64,000 nt of DNA from Nakamurella aerolata. GTDB taxonomy: Bacteria > Actinomycetota > Actinomycetes > Mycobacteriales > Nakamurellaceae. The position numbers and the translations under genes were made by a program. Positions 1 through 8,834 of the stretch are shown one piece after another (the stretch's first letter is position 1; the number at the start of each line of letters is the position of its first letter). The notes under the pieces were generated by a model. It had not been told where the DNA came from and ran no database searches. It was given only the letters and a program-made list of their open reading frames with translations. The stretch is taken from NCBI RefSeq assembly GCF_013002705.1, contig NZ_JABEND010000003.1:496001-560000 (forward strand), in the 5' to 3' direction.

Positions 1-231
1 GGTGCCGTCGGCGCCGAGCGGCTGGACCAGCCAGCGCGGCTGGGCCCGACCGATCCCCGGTGCCGGTTCCGTCCCGGCACCCGCCGCCGGTCCCGTCCCG
101 GCGCCCACCGCCCGCGCCGCGGCGTCCGCCGCTGGTGCCGGCGCCAGTTCGGCTTGCGGTGCTGCACCGGCCCCCGGCGGCAGCGGCACCAGTGCCAGGT
201 ACGGCGCCGCGGGGATCGGAGTGTCGGCCAC
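1..231 (-). CDS. Possible 5' part of an unidentified gene, cut by the left edge
   Basis: Reading leftward from a GTG at 231, the frame stays open for 77 codons to the window edge. It begins VADTPIPAAPYLALVPLPPG, passes through an Ala/Pro/Gly-rich stretch, and regains normal composition near the edge (PRWLVQPLGADG). Codons are GC-rich at third positions, as in neighbouring genes. The frame would be transcribed divergently from the acyl-CoA dehydrogenase gene, with the dyad pair at 343-389 between them. No family could be assigned. No Shine-Dalgarno sequence is obvious and the only in-frame start is GTG. A plus-strand frame (2-385) is also open here with similar composition, so the coding strand is not certain. 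Confidence 0.35.
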   Translation of the reverse strand, partial: MADTPIPAAPYLALVPLPPGAGAAPQAELAPAPAADAAARAVGAGTGPAAGAGTEPAPGIGRAQPRWLVQPLGADGT

Positions 232-342
232 GACGGCGATGCTCCCACTCCGCTCCGTCAGCGGCGGTGCGGCCCCGTCAGCTCGGTGCCGTCAGCGCCG
301 GTCGGGCACCTCCCACTCGACTCCCATCCGGCCTGGTTGCGA

Positions 343-389
343 CAAGTTACTGACGAGTAATAACCTGGAAGCTACTCGTCGGTAACTTG
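343..389. promoter_or_regulatory. Paired operator-like dyads upstream of acyl-CoA dehydrogenase
   Basis: Two 17-bp arms, 343-359 and 373-389, form an inverted repeat with one mismatch (CAAGTTACTGACGAGTA against CAAGTTACCGACGAGTA) around a 13-nt spacer. Each arm contains its own dyad, TTAC-N6-GTAA-like. Two adjacent palindromic half-turn sites in a divergent spacer are typical of TetR-family operators of fatty-acid catabolic genes. Which regulator binds is inference; none is encoded beside it in the window. Confidence 0.6.
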
Positions 390-430
390 CGGTTCCGCTA
401 CCGCCACGCCGGCCACTGCGCCCGAGCAGC

Positions 431-480
431 ACCCGCTAGCACCACCAAACAAGCACCACCAAACAAGCACCACCAACGAG
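431..480. repeat. Short tandem repeats in the acyl-CoA dehydrogenase leader
   Basis: Three to four imperfect copies of a 13-14 bp unit built on AGCACCACCAAACA lie between the operator pair and the start codon at 507. They fall in the probable untranslated leader. No function is apparent. Confidence 0.6.
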
Positions 481-506
481 CACCACAAGGCTGGAAGGAC
501 AAGGCC

Positions 507-2387
507 ATGGGCCACTACAAGGCGAATCTGCGTGATCTGGAGTTCAACCTGTTCGAGGTGTTCGGTGGTGGGCAGCGGATGGGCACCGGCCCGTTCGCCG
601 AGATGGACCCGGACACCGCGCGCGGCGTGCTGCGCGAGCTGACCGACCTGGCGACCGGCCCGCTGGCCGCCTCGTTCACCGACGCCGACCGCAACCCGCC
701 GACGTTCGACCCGCAGAACCACAGCGTGCAGGTACCGGAGAGCTTCAAGAAGAGCTTCGCGGCGATCATGGACGGCCAGTGGTGGCGGCTGGAGCTGACC
801 GACGAGCTCGGGGGCTACGGCGCCCCGCCGTCGCTGCGGTGGGCCTGCGCCGAGCTGATCCTCGGTGCCAACCCCGCCCTGTTCATGTACGCCGCAGGGC
901 CGACCTTCGCGCAGACCCTCTACTACATGGGCACCGACGAGCAGAAGAAGCTCGCCAAGCTGGTGATCGACCAGGGCTGGGGCGCGACCATGGTGCTCAC
1001 CGAACCGGACGCCGGCTCCGACGTCGGCGCCGGCCGCACCAAGGCGATCCGGCAGCCCGACGGCAGCTGGCATCTCGAGGGTGTCAAGCGGTTCATCACC
1101 TCGGGCGACCAGGACATGACCGACAACATCCTGCATCTGGTGCTGGCCCGGCCGGAGGGCCCCGGCGTCGAGACCAAGCCGGGCACCAAGGGGTTGTCGC
1201 TGTTCGCGGTGCCGAAGTACCACGTCGATCTGGAGACCGGCGAGCGCGGCGAGCGCAACGGGGTGTTCGTCACCGGCGTCGAACACAAGATGGGGCTGAA
1301 GGTTTCGGCCACCTGCGAGCTGTCGTTCGGGCTGGACGGGACGCCCGCCGTCGGCACCCTGGTCGGCGACGTGCACGACGGCATCGCGCAGATGTTCAAG
1401 GTGATCGAGTACGCCCGAATGATGGTGGGCACCAAGGCGATCGCGACGCTGTCCACCGGTTACCTGAACGCCCTCGACTACGCCAAGGAGCGGGTGCAGG
1501 GCGCGGATCTGACCAGGGCCGCGGACAAGACCGCGCCGCGGGTCAGCATCATCCACCACCCGGACGTGCGGCGGATCCTGATGCGGCAGAAGGCATATGC
1601 CGAGGGTCTGCGCGCGGTGTACAGCTACACCGCCGACCTGCAGGACCAGATCTTCGCCGCCACCGCTACCACCGACACCGACGAGCAGTCGGTGGAACTG
1701 GCCAAGCGGATCAACGATCTGCTGCTGCCGGTGGTGAAGGGTGTCGGCTCCGAGCGGGCCTACGAGAACCTGGCGTTGTCGCTGCAGACCTTCGGCGGAT
1801 CCGGGTACACCCAGGACTACCCGATCGAGCAGTACCTGCGGGACGCCAAGATCGACACCCTCTACGAGGGCACCACCGCCATCCAGGCGCAGGACTTCTT
1901 CTTCCGCAAGATCCTCAAGGACCGCGGGGTGGCACTGGGTGCCGTCGCCGGCGAGATGCTGGAGTTCTTGCAGCGCAACGGATCAGCGGCCGCCGATGCC
2001 GGTGAGGGTGACGGCCGGTTGAAGACCGAGTTCGCGGCGCTGGGCCGTGCGCTGACCGACGTGCAGGGCATGATCGGCACGCTGACCTCGTACGCCACCG
2101 GCGCCGCCCAGGATCCGGCCAGCGTGTACAAGGTCGGCGAGCACGCCGTCTCGCTGCTGCTGAGTGTCGGCGACCTGATGATCGGCTATCTGCTGCTGCG
2201 GCAGGCCGTCATCGCCCAGGCTGCACTGGACAACGGCGCGACCGGGCCGGACGCCGACTTCTACGCAGGCAAGGTGGCGGTGGCCTCGTGGTTCGCCCGC
2301 AACATGCTTCCGGAGCTGACCGGCCGCCGTAAGGTGATCGAAGCTGCGGACACCTCGCTGATGCAGGTACCTGAGTCCGCGTTCTGA
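507..2387 (+). CDS. FadE5-like acyl-CoA dehydrogenase
   Basis: This 626-residue flavoprotein is predicted to carry out FAD-dependent alpha,beta-dehydrogenation of acyl-CoA, the first step of beta-oxidation. The N-terminus [18 protein letters not shown] is characteristic of the large mycobacterial FadE5 type (about 610 residues), which has an extra C-terminal domain. The FAD-contacting [10 protein letters not shown] motif lies near residue 165, and the family C-terminal segment [18 protein letters not shown] near 440-460. The frame is open upstream to 387, but ATG 507 is chosen because AAGGAC precedes it and the family N-terminus starts there. The double dyad 120 bp upstream suggests TetR-type control. 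A strong hairpin follows the gene. Confidence 0.93.
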   Translation: MGHYKANLRDLEFNLFEVFGGGQRMGTGPFAEMDPDTARGVLRELTDLATGPLAASFTDADRNPPTFDPQNHSVQVPESFKKSFAAIMDGQWWRLELTDELGGYGAPPSLRWACAELILGANPALFMYAAGPTFAQTLYYMGTDEQKKLAKLVIDQGWGATMVLTEPDAGSDVGAGRTKAIRQPDGSWHLEGVKRFITSGDQDMTDNILHLVLARPEGPGVETKPGTKGLSLFAVPKYHVDLETGERGERNGVFVTGVEHKMGLKVSATCELSFGLDGTPAVGTLVGDVHDGIAQMFKVIEYARMMVGTKAIATLSTGYLNALDYAKERVQGADLTRAADKTAPRVSIIHHPDVRRILMRQKAYAEGLRAVYSYTADLQDQIFAATATTDTDEQSVELAKRINDLLLPVVKGVGSERAYENLALSLQTFGGSGYTQDYPIEQYLRDAKIDTLYEGTTAIQAQDFFFRKILKDRGVALGAVAGEMLEFLQRNGSAAADAGEGDGRLKTEFAALGRALTDVQGMIGTLTSYATGAAQDPASVYKVGEHAVSLLLSVGDLMIGYLLLRQAVIAQAALDNGATGPDADFYAGKVAVASWFARNMLPELTGRRKVIEAADTSLMQVPESAF

Positions 2388-2433
2388 TCTCCGGAACAAC
2401 AATCCGCACAGCAAACCGGACAGCAATCCCGAA

Positions 2434-2479
2434 CAGCAAAGGGCGCCCATCGCTGCACAGCGATGGGCGCCCTTTGCTG
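2434..2479. terminator. Bidirectional terminator hairpin
   Basis: A perfect 22-bp inverted repeat (2434-2455 with 2458-2479) separated by two bases lies between the convergent acyl-CoA dehydrogenase and ROK kinase genes. The arm is CAGCAAAGGGCGCCCATCGC followed by TG. Its A-rich and T-rich bases near the stem foot would serve both directions. Confidence 0.9.
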
Positions 2480-2529
2480 TTGCGGTGCCGGCGTTCTCGC
2501 GTTCTCGTGCCGGACGGGTCCGGCGGGGT

Positions 2530-3429
2530 TCAGACCTCAGTGACCAACTCGGCGGCACCCACCAACGGCGCGTCGGTGCCGAGCGCCGCCGGCAGCACCG
2601 GGATCTGTTTGATCGGTTGCAGCGCAGCGGCTCTGAACTCGGCGATCGCCGGATCGAGGAAGTCGGCGCCGATCTGCGCCACCCCGCCGCCGATCACCAG
2701 CACGTCGACGTCGACGGCGGTGGCGAGGCCGGCGAGCGCGGCACCGAGCACCCTGGCGGCGTCGGTGATGGTGGCCCTGGCGATCTCGTCGCCGGCGCGC
2801 ATCCGCTCGGCGATCTCCGGGAGTTCGATGTCGGGGTCGGCGCCGCTGCGGCGCACATACTCCGCCTCGATCGCCGGTCCGGCGCACACTGCCTCAAGGT
2901 GGTCGAAACGTCCACAGCCACAAGGGATTGCCCCGCGGGTGTTGACCAGCAGATGGGCTATTTCACCGGCGGTGCCGTGCCGGCCGAGTAGCAATCTTTC
3001 ATCGATGATCAATCCACCGCCGACGCCGGTACCCAAGGCGGCCAACAACATCCGCGGGTAACCGCGGCCGGCGCCGCGCCTGGCCTCGGCCAAGGTGGTG
3101 ACCCGCACGTCGTTCTGCACGGCGACCGAAACGTCGAAAGCAGCCCGGATCGGCCCTGCCACATCGGTGCCGCTCCACCCCGGCAGCGTGTCACCGTCGT
3201 GCAGCACCACTCCGTCGTCGGAGATCGCGCCCTTGGCACCCAACCCGACCGCCGCGAACGGGTACTTCTGCCGCACCTGGCCGAGCAGTTCAACGACGGC
3301 CGTCATCACGTCAGCGCCAGACCCGGTGCGCGGCGTGTCCCGCCGGAACCGCTCGATCAACGCGCCCGAGTCGTCGAACACCCCTGCGGCGATCTTGGTG
3401 CCGCCGATGTCCACACCGATCCGATTCAC
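2530..3429 (-). CDS. ROK-family sugar kinase (glucokinase-like)
   Basis: A 299-residue cytosolic ROK protein, predicted to phosphorylate glucose or a related sugar with ATP. The phosphate-binding DIGGTK is at residues 5-10, and the Cys-rich zinc-type motif CGCGRFDHLEA near residue 165 is the ROK signature. The size matches the family (about 300 residues). There is no N-terminal winged helix, so it is a kinase rather than an NagC/Mlc-type repressor. The start is GTG at 3429; the longer upstream frame overlaps the divergent gene and has no family similarity. The substrate cannot be read from the sequence. Confidence 0.9.
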   Translation of the reverse strand: MNRIGVDIGGTKIAAGVFDDSGALIERFRRDTPRTGSGADVMTAVVELLGQVRQKYPFAAVGLGAKGAISDDGVVLHDGDTLPGWSGTDVAGPIRAAFDVSVAVQNDVRVTTLAEARRGAGRGYPRMLLAALGTGVGGGLIIDERLLLGRHGTAGEIAHLLVNTRGAIPCGCGRFDHLEAVCAGPAIEAEYVRRSGADPDIELPEIAERMRAGDEIARATITDAARVLGAALAGLATAVDVDVLVIGGGVAQIGADFLDPAIAEFRAAALQPIKQIPVLPAALGTDAPLVGAAELVTEV

Positions 3430-3501
3430 GTGAGCAAAGTTACTGGTCGTGGCCGTGGCGCCGGAAACCGGCCCGGACCGCCGGTGCCCGAGAATGGTTT
3501 C

Positions 3502-4482
3502 ATGCGCAGCTGGCTGACCGATGAGTTCGAGATTTCCGTTCCGGTGCTGTCGGCACCGATGGCGGGAGTCGCCGGCGGCCGGCTGGCCGGCGCCGTGAGT
3601 GCGGCCGGCGGAATGGGCCTCATCGGTGTGCACCCCGGTGCCTCGGCCGACTGGCTGGCCGAGCAGATCGGGTCGGCCGCGGCGCCGGGCCGGCCGTTCG
3701 GTATCGGCTTCATCGGCTGGGCCCTGTCGGCGGCCGCCCCGGGGCAACCCGACCCTGACGAGCTGCTTCGGGTGGCCATCGACGCCCGTCCCGCGGTGAT
3801 CAGCATCAGCTTCGGCGAGATCGCCGACCACGTCGGCCCGCTGCACGACGCCGGCATCGCGGTACTGACGCAGGCCGGCAACGTCGACGAGGCGCTGGCC
3901 GCCGACGCCGTCGGGGTCGACATCATCGTGGCGCGCGGCGGCGAGGGCGGCGGTCACGGCCGGAACGAGGTGGCGACGCTGCCGCTGCTGCAGGAGGTGC
4001 TGGACGCGGTCGACACCCCGGTGCTCGCTGCCGGTGGCATCGGCAACCGGCGCGGGCTGGCCGCCGTGCTGGCGGCGGGCGCGCACGGGGCGCTGGTCGG
4101 CTCGGCGTTCCTGGCCTGCCCGGAGGCGGCGAACCCGGCCGAGGCCAAGCAGGCCGTCGTCGAGGCGCGCAGCACCGACACCATCTACTCGCGCATCTTC
4201 GATTTGGCGCAGTCGTTGCCGTGGCCGCCGCAGTACGGCGGCCGGGCGCTGCGCAACGAGGTGACCAGGGCCTGGGCCGGCCGGGAGGACGAGCTGGCCC
4301 GCGGCGGTCCCGCCGTCGTCGCGCTGGCCGACCAGCTGAAGTCGGCCAGGCAGGCCGGCGATGTGGCCTTCGCCGCGGTCTACGCCGGCCAGGCCGTCGG
4401 TCTGGTGGAGTCGGCGCGGTCCGCCGCCGAGGTGGTCGCCGAGTTCGCTGCCGCCGACGAGCTGCTCGCCCGGTTGCGCTGA
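3502..4482 (+). CDS. Nitronate monooxygenase-family FMN oxidoreductase
   Basis: A 326-residue TIM-barrel FMN enzyme of the nitronate monooxygenase (2-nitropropane dioxygenase) family. The N-terminus ISVPVLSAPMAGVAGGRLA is the usual FMN-binding start. The Gly-rich catalytic-loop region GGEGGGHGRN lies near residue 150, and the phosphate-binding segment AAGGIGNRRGLAA near 178. Members oxidise alkyl nitronates; some actinobacterial homologues are only annotated by similarity, so the substrate is open. ATG 3502 starts at the conserved N-terminus. The gene is divergent from the ROK kinase with a 72-bp gap. Confidence 0.87.
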   Translation: MRSWLTDEFEISVPVLSAPMAGVAGGRLAGAVSAAGGMGLIGVHPGASADWLAEQIGSAAAPGRPFGIGFIGWALSAAAPGQPDPDELLRVAIDARPAVISISFGEIADHVGPLHDAGIAVLTQAGNVDEALAADAVGVDIIVARGGEGGGHGRNEVATLPLLQEVLDAVDTPVLAAGGIGNRRGLAAVLAAGAHGALVGSAFLACPEAANPAEAKQAVVEARSTDTIYSRIFDLAQSLPWPPQYGGRALRNEVTRAWAGREDELARGGPAVVALADQLKSARQAGDVAFAAVYAGQAVGLVESARSAAEVVAEFAAADELLARLR

Positions 4483-4519
4483 TCGGGGCGATCAGCGCAC
4501 CGCGCATGGCCTGGCGCGC

Positions 4520-4944
4520 TCAGCGGAGCGCGGCCGCGGTGGCGTCGTCGGCGGGATAGAACGCCTCGATCTGCAACTCGTCGATGGTGACGTCACCGGC
4601 GGTGAGGGTGGTGGTCGTCATGCTGACAAGCGACAGCTCTTTGCCACCGACCAGTACGCGCAGCGGAACCACCACGTCACCGTGCGCGGCTCGGTAGCTC
4701 CCGCCCGGCGCTCCAACTCCATCGTCCGCGCCGGCGTACGACCGCAGCTCGGTGAGCAGCTCGCGAAGCCGCGGATCAGCCGTGCGGTCGGCGCGGGCCG
4801 CCACCTGGTGCAGCAGGCGAGCGCGCCACTGCGCCAGGTTGCGGATCCGCGGCGCCATGCCCAGCAAAACCGGTGTCGTTCGCGCCACTGCCGCAGCAGC
4901 TGCCCGACCGGTTCCGGCGCGGCTGAGGGGGTGTGCGTCGTCAT
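4520..4944 (-). pseudogene. XRE-family regulator (MmyB-type) with large internal deletion
   Basis: The first 25 codons from ATG 4944 (MTTHTPSAAPEPVGQLLRQW and onward) match the N-terminus of the common actinobacterial XRE regulator with a C-terminal MmyB-like ligand-binding domain. After RERHR the frame is lost. In the next frame the family's C-terminal part follows at once (APRIRNLAQWRARLLHQVAA, then VVVPLRV and IEAFYPADDATAAALR). The helix-turn-helix and most of the ligand domain, roughly 130-150 residues, are missing. ATG 4944 and the stop at 4520 are out of phase by two bases. This is a deletion pseudogene, probably non-functional. It faces the SnoaL-like gene, the usual divergent partner of this regulator. 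Confidence 0.85.
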
Positions 4945-5074
4945 GACCTGATCCTGACCGGCGCGGATGGCTCGCGCCATGACCCGGCAGGTCATCGACA
5001 CGCCTGCGCCGGCGCGGCCATGGTGGTGGCGCTTCGGACGCTCCGGAGTGACGACGCTCAGAAGGGATACCACC

Positions 5075-5449
5075 ATGGACACCGCAACCAGCCGCACCGA
5101 TGCCGTCGTCGATGCCTATCTGTCGACATGGAACTGCAGCGATCCCGCGGCCCGCAGCGAGCTGCTCGACCGGTTCTGGACGGAGGATGCCAGCTACGTC
5201 GATCCGATGGCCGAGGGCAACGGCCGCGATGCGCTGGCGGCGATCATGTCCGCCGTCGGTCGGCAGTTTCCCGGCTTCACCTTCAGTCTGATCGGAACCC
5301 CGGACGCGCACCACCAGCACATTCGCTTCCAATGGGGTTTGGGGGCGGAGGGCGACGAGCCGGTGGTGATCGGATTCGACGTGCTCAGCACCGATACCGA
5401 CGGCAGGATCGGGCGGGTGATCGGATTTCTCGACAAAGTGCCGTCGTGA
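5075..5449 (+). CDS. SnoaL/NTF2-like protein
   Basis: A 124-residue protein of the nuclear transport factor 2/SnoaL cone fold. Features include an N-terminal helix (TDAVVDAYLSTWN), the FWTEDASYVDPMAEGNG segment, and a final strand-rich half. Family members bind or isomerise small hydrophobic molecules; a specific reaction cannot be assigned. ATG 5075 follows AAGGGAT by a good distance, so the longer upstream frame is not used. It stands divergent to the deleted XRE regulator at 4520-4944, which in intact relatives probably controls it; here that control is presumably lost. Confidence 0.85.
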   Translation: MDTATSRTDAVVDAYLSTWNCSDPAARSELLDRFWTEDASYVDPMAEGNGRDALAAIMSAVGRQFPGFTFSLIGTPDAHHQHIRFQWGLGAEGDEPVVIGFDVLSTDTDGRIGRVIGFLDKVPS

Positions 5450-5464
5450 CGGCACCGTCACACC

Positions 5465-6472
5465 TCACTCCCGCGGGCTGACGCCGGGCTCGACCGTTGC
5501 GGCATCGATCGGGCAGCTCGGGGACGGATCCGACGTTGGCACCGTCGGACTGGTGGACCGTGCCTCTCCGCACTGCACGCCGACAACGCCGGCGAGCACG
5601 GCGACCGCGCCGAGACCCTGTACCGCGGTGGGAATCTCGGAGAGCAGCAGCCAGGCGATGGCCACGGCGAACAGCACCTCGCTCAACCCGAGGAACGACG
5701 CCACCGTCGACCCCAGCCGCTGCACCGCGAGCACCCCGCTGACGTAGGCGACCGCGGCCGTCACCAGGCCGAGCCAGAGCACCGGCAGCAGCCACGGCAG
5801 CGAGTGCCCGGCCATGGTCACCGGGGTGGTGCCGGCCGTCAACGGCAGCAGCCCGGTGACCCCGGCGAGCGCCACCGCGGGGACGCCGACCACCATGCCG
5901 CCGGTGACCACCAGCAGCGGCGGCAGCTGCGGATCGATGCGTCCGGCCAACAGGTAGTAGGCGGCCAGCCCGATCGCGGCGCCGAAGGCCCAGAGCAGTC
6001 CGGTCACCGAGATCGACCCGGCGCCGGCGCCGGCGAAGGGATCGATCACCAGCACCAGCCCGGCCAGCGCCACCGCCGCACCGACCAGGGTGAGCGCCGC
6101 CGGGCGACTGCGCCGCACCGCCCATTGCCAGAGCACCACCAACACGATGCCCGAGTACTCCACCAGCAGCGCCACCCCGACCGGCAGCTGGCTGATCGCC
6201 GCGAAATAGCAGATCTGCATGCCGGCAACGGCCAGCACCCCGAACACCACCAGCCGGCCGACGGCGCCGCGGGCCGGCCGGATCCGGCCGCGCAGCAGCC
6301 ACAGCGTCGGCAGCAGCAGCGCGGCCGCGGCCAGTCCGATCCGCACCAGCACCACCGCCCCCGGCGACCAACCGGATTGCAGCAGCGGCTTGGCCGCCGG
6401 CCCTGAACTGCCGAAGCTGAGCCCGGCCAGCAGCCCGAGACCGACGCCCGCCGCCGTGCGCTGATCGGCCAT
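5465..6472 (-). CDS. EamA/DMT-family transporter
   Basis: A 335-residue inner-membrane protein with about ten hydrophobic segments arranged as two EamA repeats (GLGLLAGLSFGSSGPAAK at the start of the first; GLLWAFGAAIGLAAYYLLAG at the start of the second). EamA proteins export amino acids or metabolites; the substrate is unknown. ATG 6472 is preferred because GGGAG lies eight bases before it. An in-frame ATG at 6490 would add six residues but lacks such a site. It is divergent from the CGNR gene across a short shared promoter. Confidence 0.88.
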   Translation of the reverse strand: MADQRTAAGVGLGLLAGLSFGSSGPAAKPLLQSGWSPGAVVLVRIGLAAAALLLPTLWLLRGRIRPARGAVGRLVVFGVLAVAGMQICYFAAISQLPVGVALLVEYSGIVLVVLWQWAVRRSRPAALTLVGAAVALAGLVLVIDPFAGAGAGSISVTGLLWAFGAAIGLAAYYLLAGRIDPQLPPLLVVTGGMVVGVPAVALAGVTGLLPLTAGTTPVTMAGHSLPWLLPVLWLGLVTAAVAYVSGVLAVQRLGSTVASFLGLSEVLFAVAIAWLLLSEIPTAVQGLGAVAVLAGVVGVQCGEARSTSPTVPTSDPSPSCPIDAATVEPGVSPRE

Positions 6473-6534
6473 CCACCCAACTCCCGTCATGATCGAAAGT
6501 GATTATGCTCGTGACGATAGAGAGGTGGCTGGTC

Positions 6535-7137
6535 ATGGGTCAAGAGCTGTTCGGTCATGACACCGAGTTCAACCTGCAGTTCGCGGCCGCGTTGGTGAAC
6601 ACCGCACCGAGCAGCGGGCAGGGCGGGGCGCGTGGCCCCGGCGGCGCCGGCCGCTCCGGCGGTCATGGGGTTGACCTGCTGGCCTCGCAGGACGAGCTCG
6701 ACGCGTTCTGCGACCGCTGGGAAGTGACCGGCAGCCGGACCCACGACGCCGCCGAACTGCTTGCGGTGCAACGGCTGCGGCCGGCGCTGCGCGAGGCCTG
6801 GTCGCTGGACCGGGACGAGCTGGCCGGGTGGATCAACAACATGCTGCACCGGCACCGAGCGCTGCCGCAGCTGGTCAGGCACGACGGTTGGGACTACCAC
6901 TTCCACGCCACCGACGCCGACCGCCCTGTTGCCGTCCGCTCGGCACTGGACGTGGCGATGGCGCTGGCCGAGCTGGTGCGGGCAGGCGCCCAGGACCGAC
7001 TGCGGGTCTGCGACGCCGGCGACTGCGACGACGTGTTCGTCGACCTGTCGAAGAATGCCGCACGCCGCTTCTGCTCCACCCGCTGCGGCAACCGGATGGC
7101 GGCGGCCCAGTCGCGGGCCCGCCGGCGCGCGGGCTGA
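6535..7137 (+). CDS. CGNR zinc-finger protein (ABATE domain)
   Basis: A 200-residue probable transcription regulator. The N-terminal part begins FGHDTEFNLQFAAALVNT, typical of the ABATE domain. The C-terminus carries the CGNR zinc finger, CDAGDCDDVF followed by FCSTRCGNR near residues 159-187, with all four cysteines present. Such proteins are often encoded next to an EamA transporter and probably regulate it, as the divergent arrangement here suggests. ATG 6535 follows AGAGAGG. In-frame GTG 6499 is possible but would put the start almost on the divergent gene. Confidence 0.9.
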   Translation: MGQELFGHDTEFNLQFAAALVNTAPSSGQGGARGPGGAGRSGGHGVDLLASQDELDAFCDRWEVTGSRTHDAAELLAVQRLRPALREAWSLDRDELAGWINNMLHRHRALPQLVRHDGWDYHFHATDADRPVAVRSALDVAMALAELVRAGAQDRLRVCDAGDCDDVFVDLSKNAARRFCSTRCGNRMAAAQSRARRRAG

Positions 7138-7215
7138 CCGTCCCGTCGCCGGGCGGCCGTGGTCAGCGCTCAATACTTTTCGATAAACCGTTCTGCGTAT
7201 CGAGAACTATCTGGC

Positions 7216-7342
7216 CGGCGGCGTTGGCTCGGGGGTTGGCTCGGCGTTGGCTCGGGGGTTGGCGCGGCACCGTCGGGTCGGCGCCGGCGGTGCTGCTGCT
7301 ACTCAGACCCAGAGATACCCAGACCCAGAGATACCTAGAGAT
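7216..7342. repeat. Two short tandem-repeat patches between convergent genes
   Basis: Between the CGNR and GroES-like genes, GGCGTTGGCTCGGGGGTTGG-type units are repeated at 7216-7265. A GACCCAGAGATACC unit (12-14 bp) is then repeated three times at 7305-7342, running into the last codons of the GroES-like gene. No hairpin terminator was found here. Confidence 0.6.
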
Positions 7343-7652
7343 ACAGTCCGGTGCCGCCCTGCCCCGAGTCGCTGGCGACGGCGTGCAGGTCGCGTTCGCG
7401 GAGGACCAGGTAGGTCTCGCCGCCGACCTCCACCTCGTACTGGTCGCCGGGCGAGAATAGCGCCTGGTCGCCGACCTTGACGCTGCGCACGTGCTGCCCG
7501 ACGCCGGCGACCTCGCCCCAGACGAGTCGCTTGCCGACCTCGGCGGTGGCCGGGATCAGAATGCCGCCGCGACTGGTGCGCTCGCCGGCCTGGCCGGGGC
7601 GAATCATGATGCGGTCGTGCAACATCTGGATGGCGCGCGGGGATTCAGGCAC
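7335..7652 (-). CDS. GroES-like co-chaperonin protein
   Basis: A 105-residue protein of the Cpn10 fold: LHDRIMIRPGQ, a mobile loop region GERTSRGGILIPATAE, then VAGVGQHVRSVKVGDQALFS. It differs from canonical GroES in its longer N-terminus (MPESPRAIQM) and its Gly-rich tail, and no groEL gene is adjacent. It is probably a paralogue of the main GroES rather than the housekeeping copy. The end of the frame is encoded by a small tandem repeat, so the last few residues may be recent. Confidence 0.85.
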   Translation of the reverse strand: MPESPRAIQMLHDRIMIRPGQAGERTSRGGILIPATAEVGKRLVWGEVAGVGQHVRSVKVGDQALFSPGDQYEVEVGGETYLVLRERDLHAVASDSGQGGTGLYL

Positions 7653-8084
7653 CGGGCCAGGGTAGAGGGACGGCCGCCGTGCGCTCCGCGCGGATCACGG
7701 CGGGCGGATCACGGCGGGTTGGCCCTGGCTGACGACACCCGGGCTGGCGACACCCGGGCTCAAGACATGGAATGACCCCGGATCGCTACCAGGTCGGGGT
7801 CCGGCAGCGGTCCGGGGTCATTGGGTATGTCGCTATAGGGGGCCGATTCGTTACAGGAATCGTGAAGATTCATGGAATTTCTCTGGCCCGATTCGCCGGT
7901 AAGGCTCTGACCTGCACCGATGGGAGTGCTGGTGCCAGAAACTGGCGGAGACTACCGGCAGCGACCGAAGGATCCGGTGGATCCGAGATGGAGTTTGTTG
8001 GCCCGGGGCGCAGGCCGCCGGGCTGCATCCGGCGCCGGGACGCGGTGGGCGTCAGCGGCGGCCGAATGCCGGCGATCCAGCGAT
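7653..8084. other. Spacer without a convincing gene
   Basis: About 430 bp upstream of the GroES-like gene. It contains a duplicated GGCGACACCCGGGCT unit near 7735-7765, a GATTC/GAATC dyad at 7846-7862 and a locally A/T-richer patch at 7820-7895 that could hold a promoter. Plus-strand frames crossing it have no recognisable protein features. No CIRCE or HAIR heat-shock operator is visible. Confidence 0.5.
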
Positions 8085-8225
8085 TTAGCGCAGGACCTGA
8101 CGCTGGGCGAACACCGTCAGTTCGTCCCGCATGGCCGGGCTGGCGTTGCGCAGGGCGCGGTCGAGCTCGCGGCGGTTGCGGTGGGACTCACGGCGGCTGG
8201 CGATGGCCTTCGCGAGGCGGTTCAT
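8085..8225 (-). CDS. Conserved small Arg-rich protein, 46 residues
   Basis: The frame from ATG 8225 encodes MNRLAKAIASRRESHRNRRE and ends AMRDELTVFAQRQVLR. GGGAG precedes the ATG by eight bases. Small actinobacterial proteins of this size share the layout of a basic amphipathic N-terminal helix followed by SPAMRDELTVFAQRQ, so it is likely a real conserved gene of unknown function. The longer frame reaching 8633 has no such support. Confidence 0.7.
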   Translation of the reverse strand: MNRLAKAIASRRESHRNRRELDRALRNASPAMRDELTVFAQRQVLR

Positions 8226-8834
8226 GATGATTGCTCCCTCTTCCGACACGCAGATCCGGAAGCCCGCTGACCCGGGCGCGACGATCGAATCTTTCGTGAC
8301 CAGTCCACTGTATCGAATCAGTCGCCACTCGGCGCCCAATTCTCCGGTGAAACCGGACACATCCCGGAGATCATCCGGCAGTGTCACCGGTGCTAACCGG
8401 ACGATCGACGGCTTTGTTCCCCACGACGTCGATGTCCGCGGCGGCCGGGGCGCCCGTAGCCATCGGCGCCGGCCGGTGCTCGCCGGCACCCGGACGCGCT
8501 CGCTCGAACCCCGTCCCATCCGCTGCCGGACCAGGCCCGGCGTAGGAACCGTTCCCAGCGCGGGAACCGTTCGAAGCACACTCTTCGTTGCGGCTGTGCC
8601 GCGGCAAGCAGGGCGACCGGAGGTGGCCGACAAGCGGGGCCACCTGCATAGCCGGAGCCGGAACCGTTCGCGGCCGCGCCCCCGACAGTCACCGGCCGAC
8701 CGTCACCGGCCGACCGTCACAGCCGCACGAACCAGAAACACAGATCAGAAATACAGATCAGACAGCGGAACCAGACAGCCGCAGGTACCCGACAACCTGA
8801 GGTACCCGACGTGACCGATGAGAAGGAAACCCAC
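8226..8834. other. Long divergent spacer with short duplications
   Basis: About 600 bp separate the 46-residue protein and the nucleoside hydrolase. It holds three small direct duplications: CGACCGTCACCGGC units near 8690-8720, ACAGATCAGA units at 8740-8762 and GGTACCCGAC units near 8783-8810. The A/T-richer stretch at 8285-8345 is a likely promoter region for the leftward small gene. No RNA gene was recognised. Confidence 0.45.

Noticed and set aside
387-506. 40-codon upstream extension of the acyl-CoA dehydrogenase frame
   Set aside because: It begins inside the operator dyad and includes the short repeats; family similarity and the ribosome site start at 507.
372-1559. Long minus-strand open frame across the acyl-CoA dehydrogenase
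   Set aside because: High GC keeps antisense frames open; composition is His/Arg/Gly-rich with no family features, and the plus frame is clearly the gene.
7653-8084. Heat-shock operator (CIRCE or HAIR) near the GroES-like gene
   Set aside because: No TTAGCACTC/GAGTGCTAA or CTTGAGT/ACTCAAG dyad could be found.
7772-8227. Plus-strand frame of 151 codons in the spacer after the GroES-like gene
   Set aside because: No recognisable domain, no ribosome site, and its 3' half is antisense to the better supported 46-residue protein.
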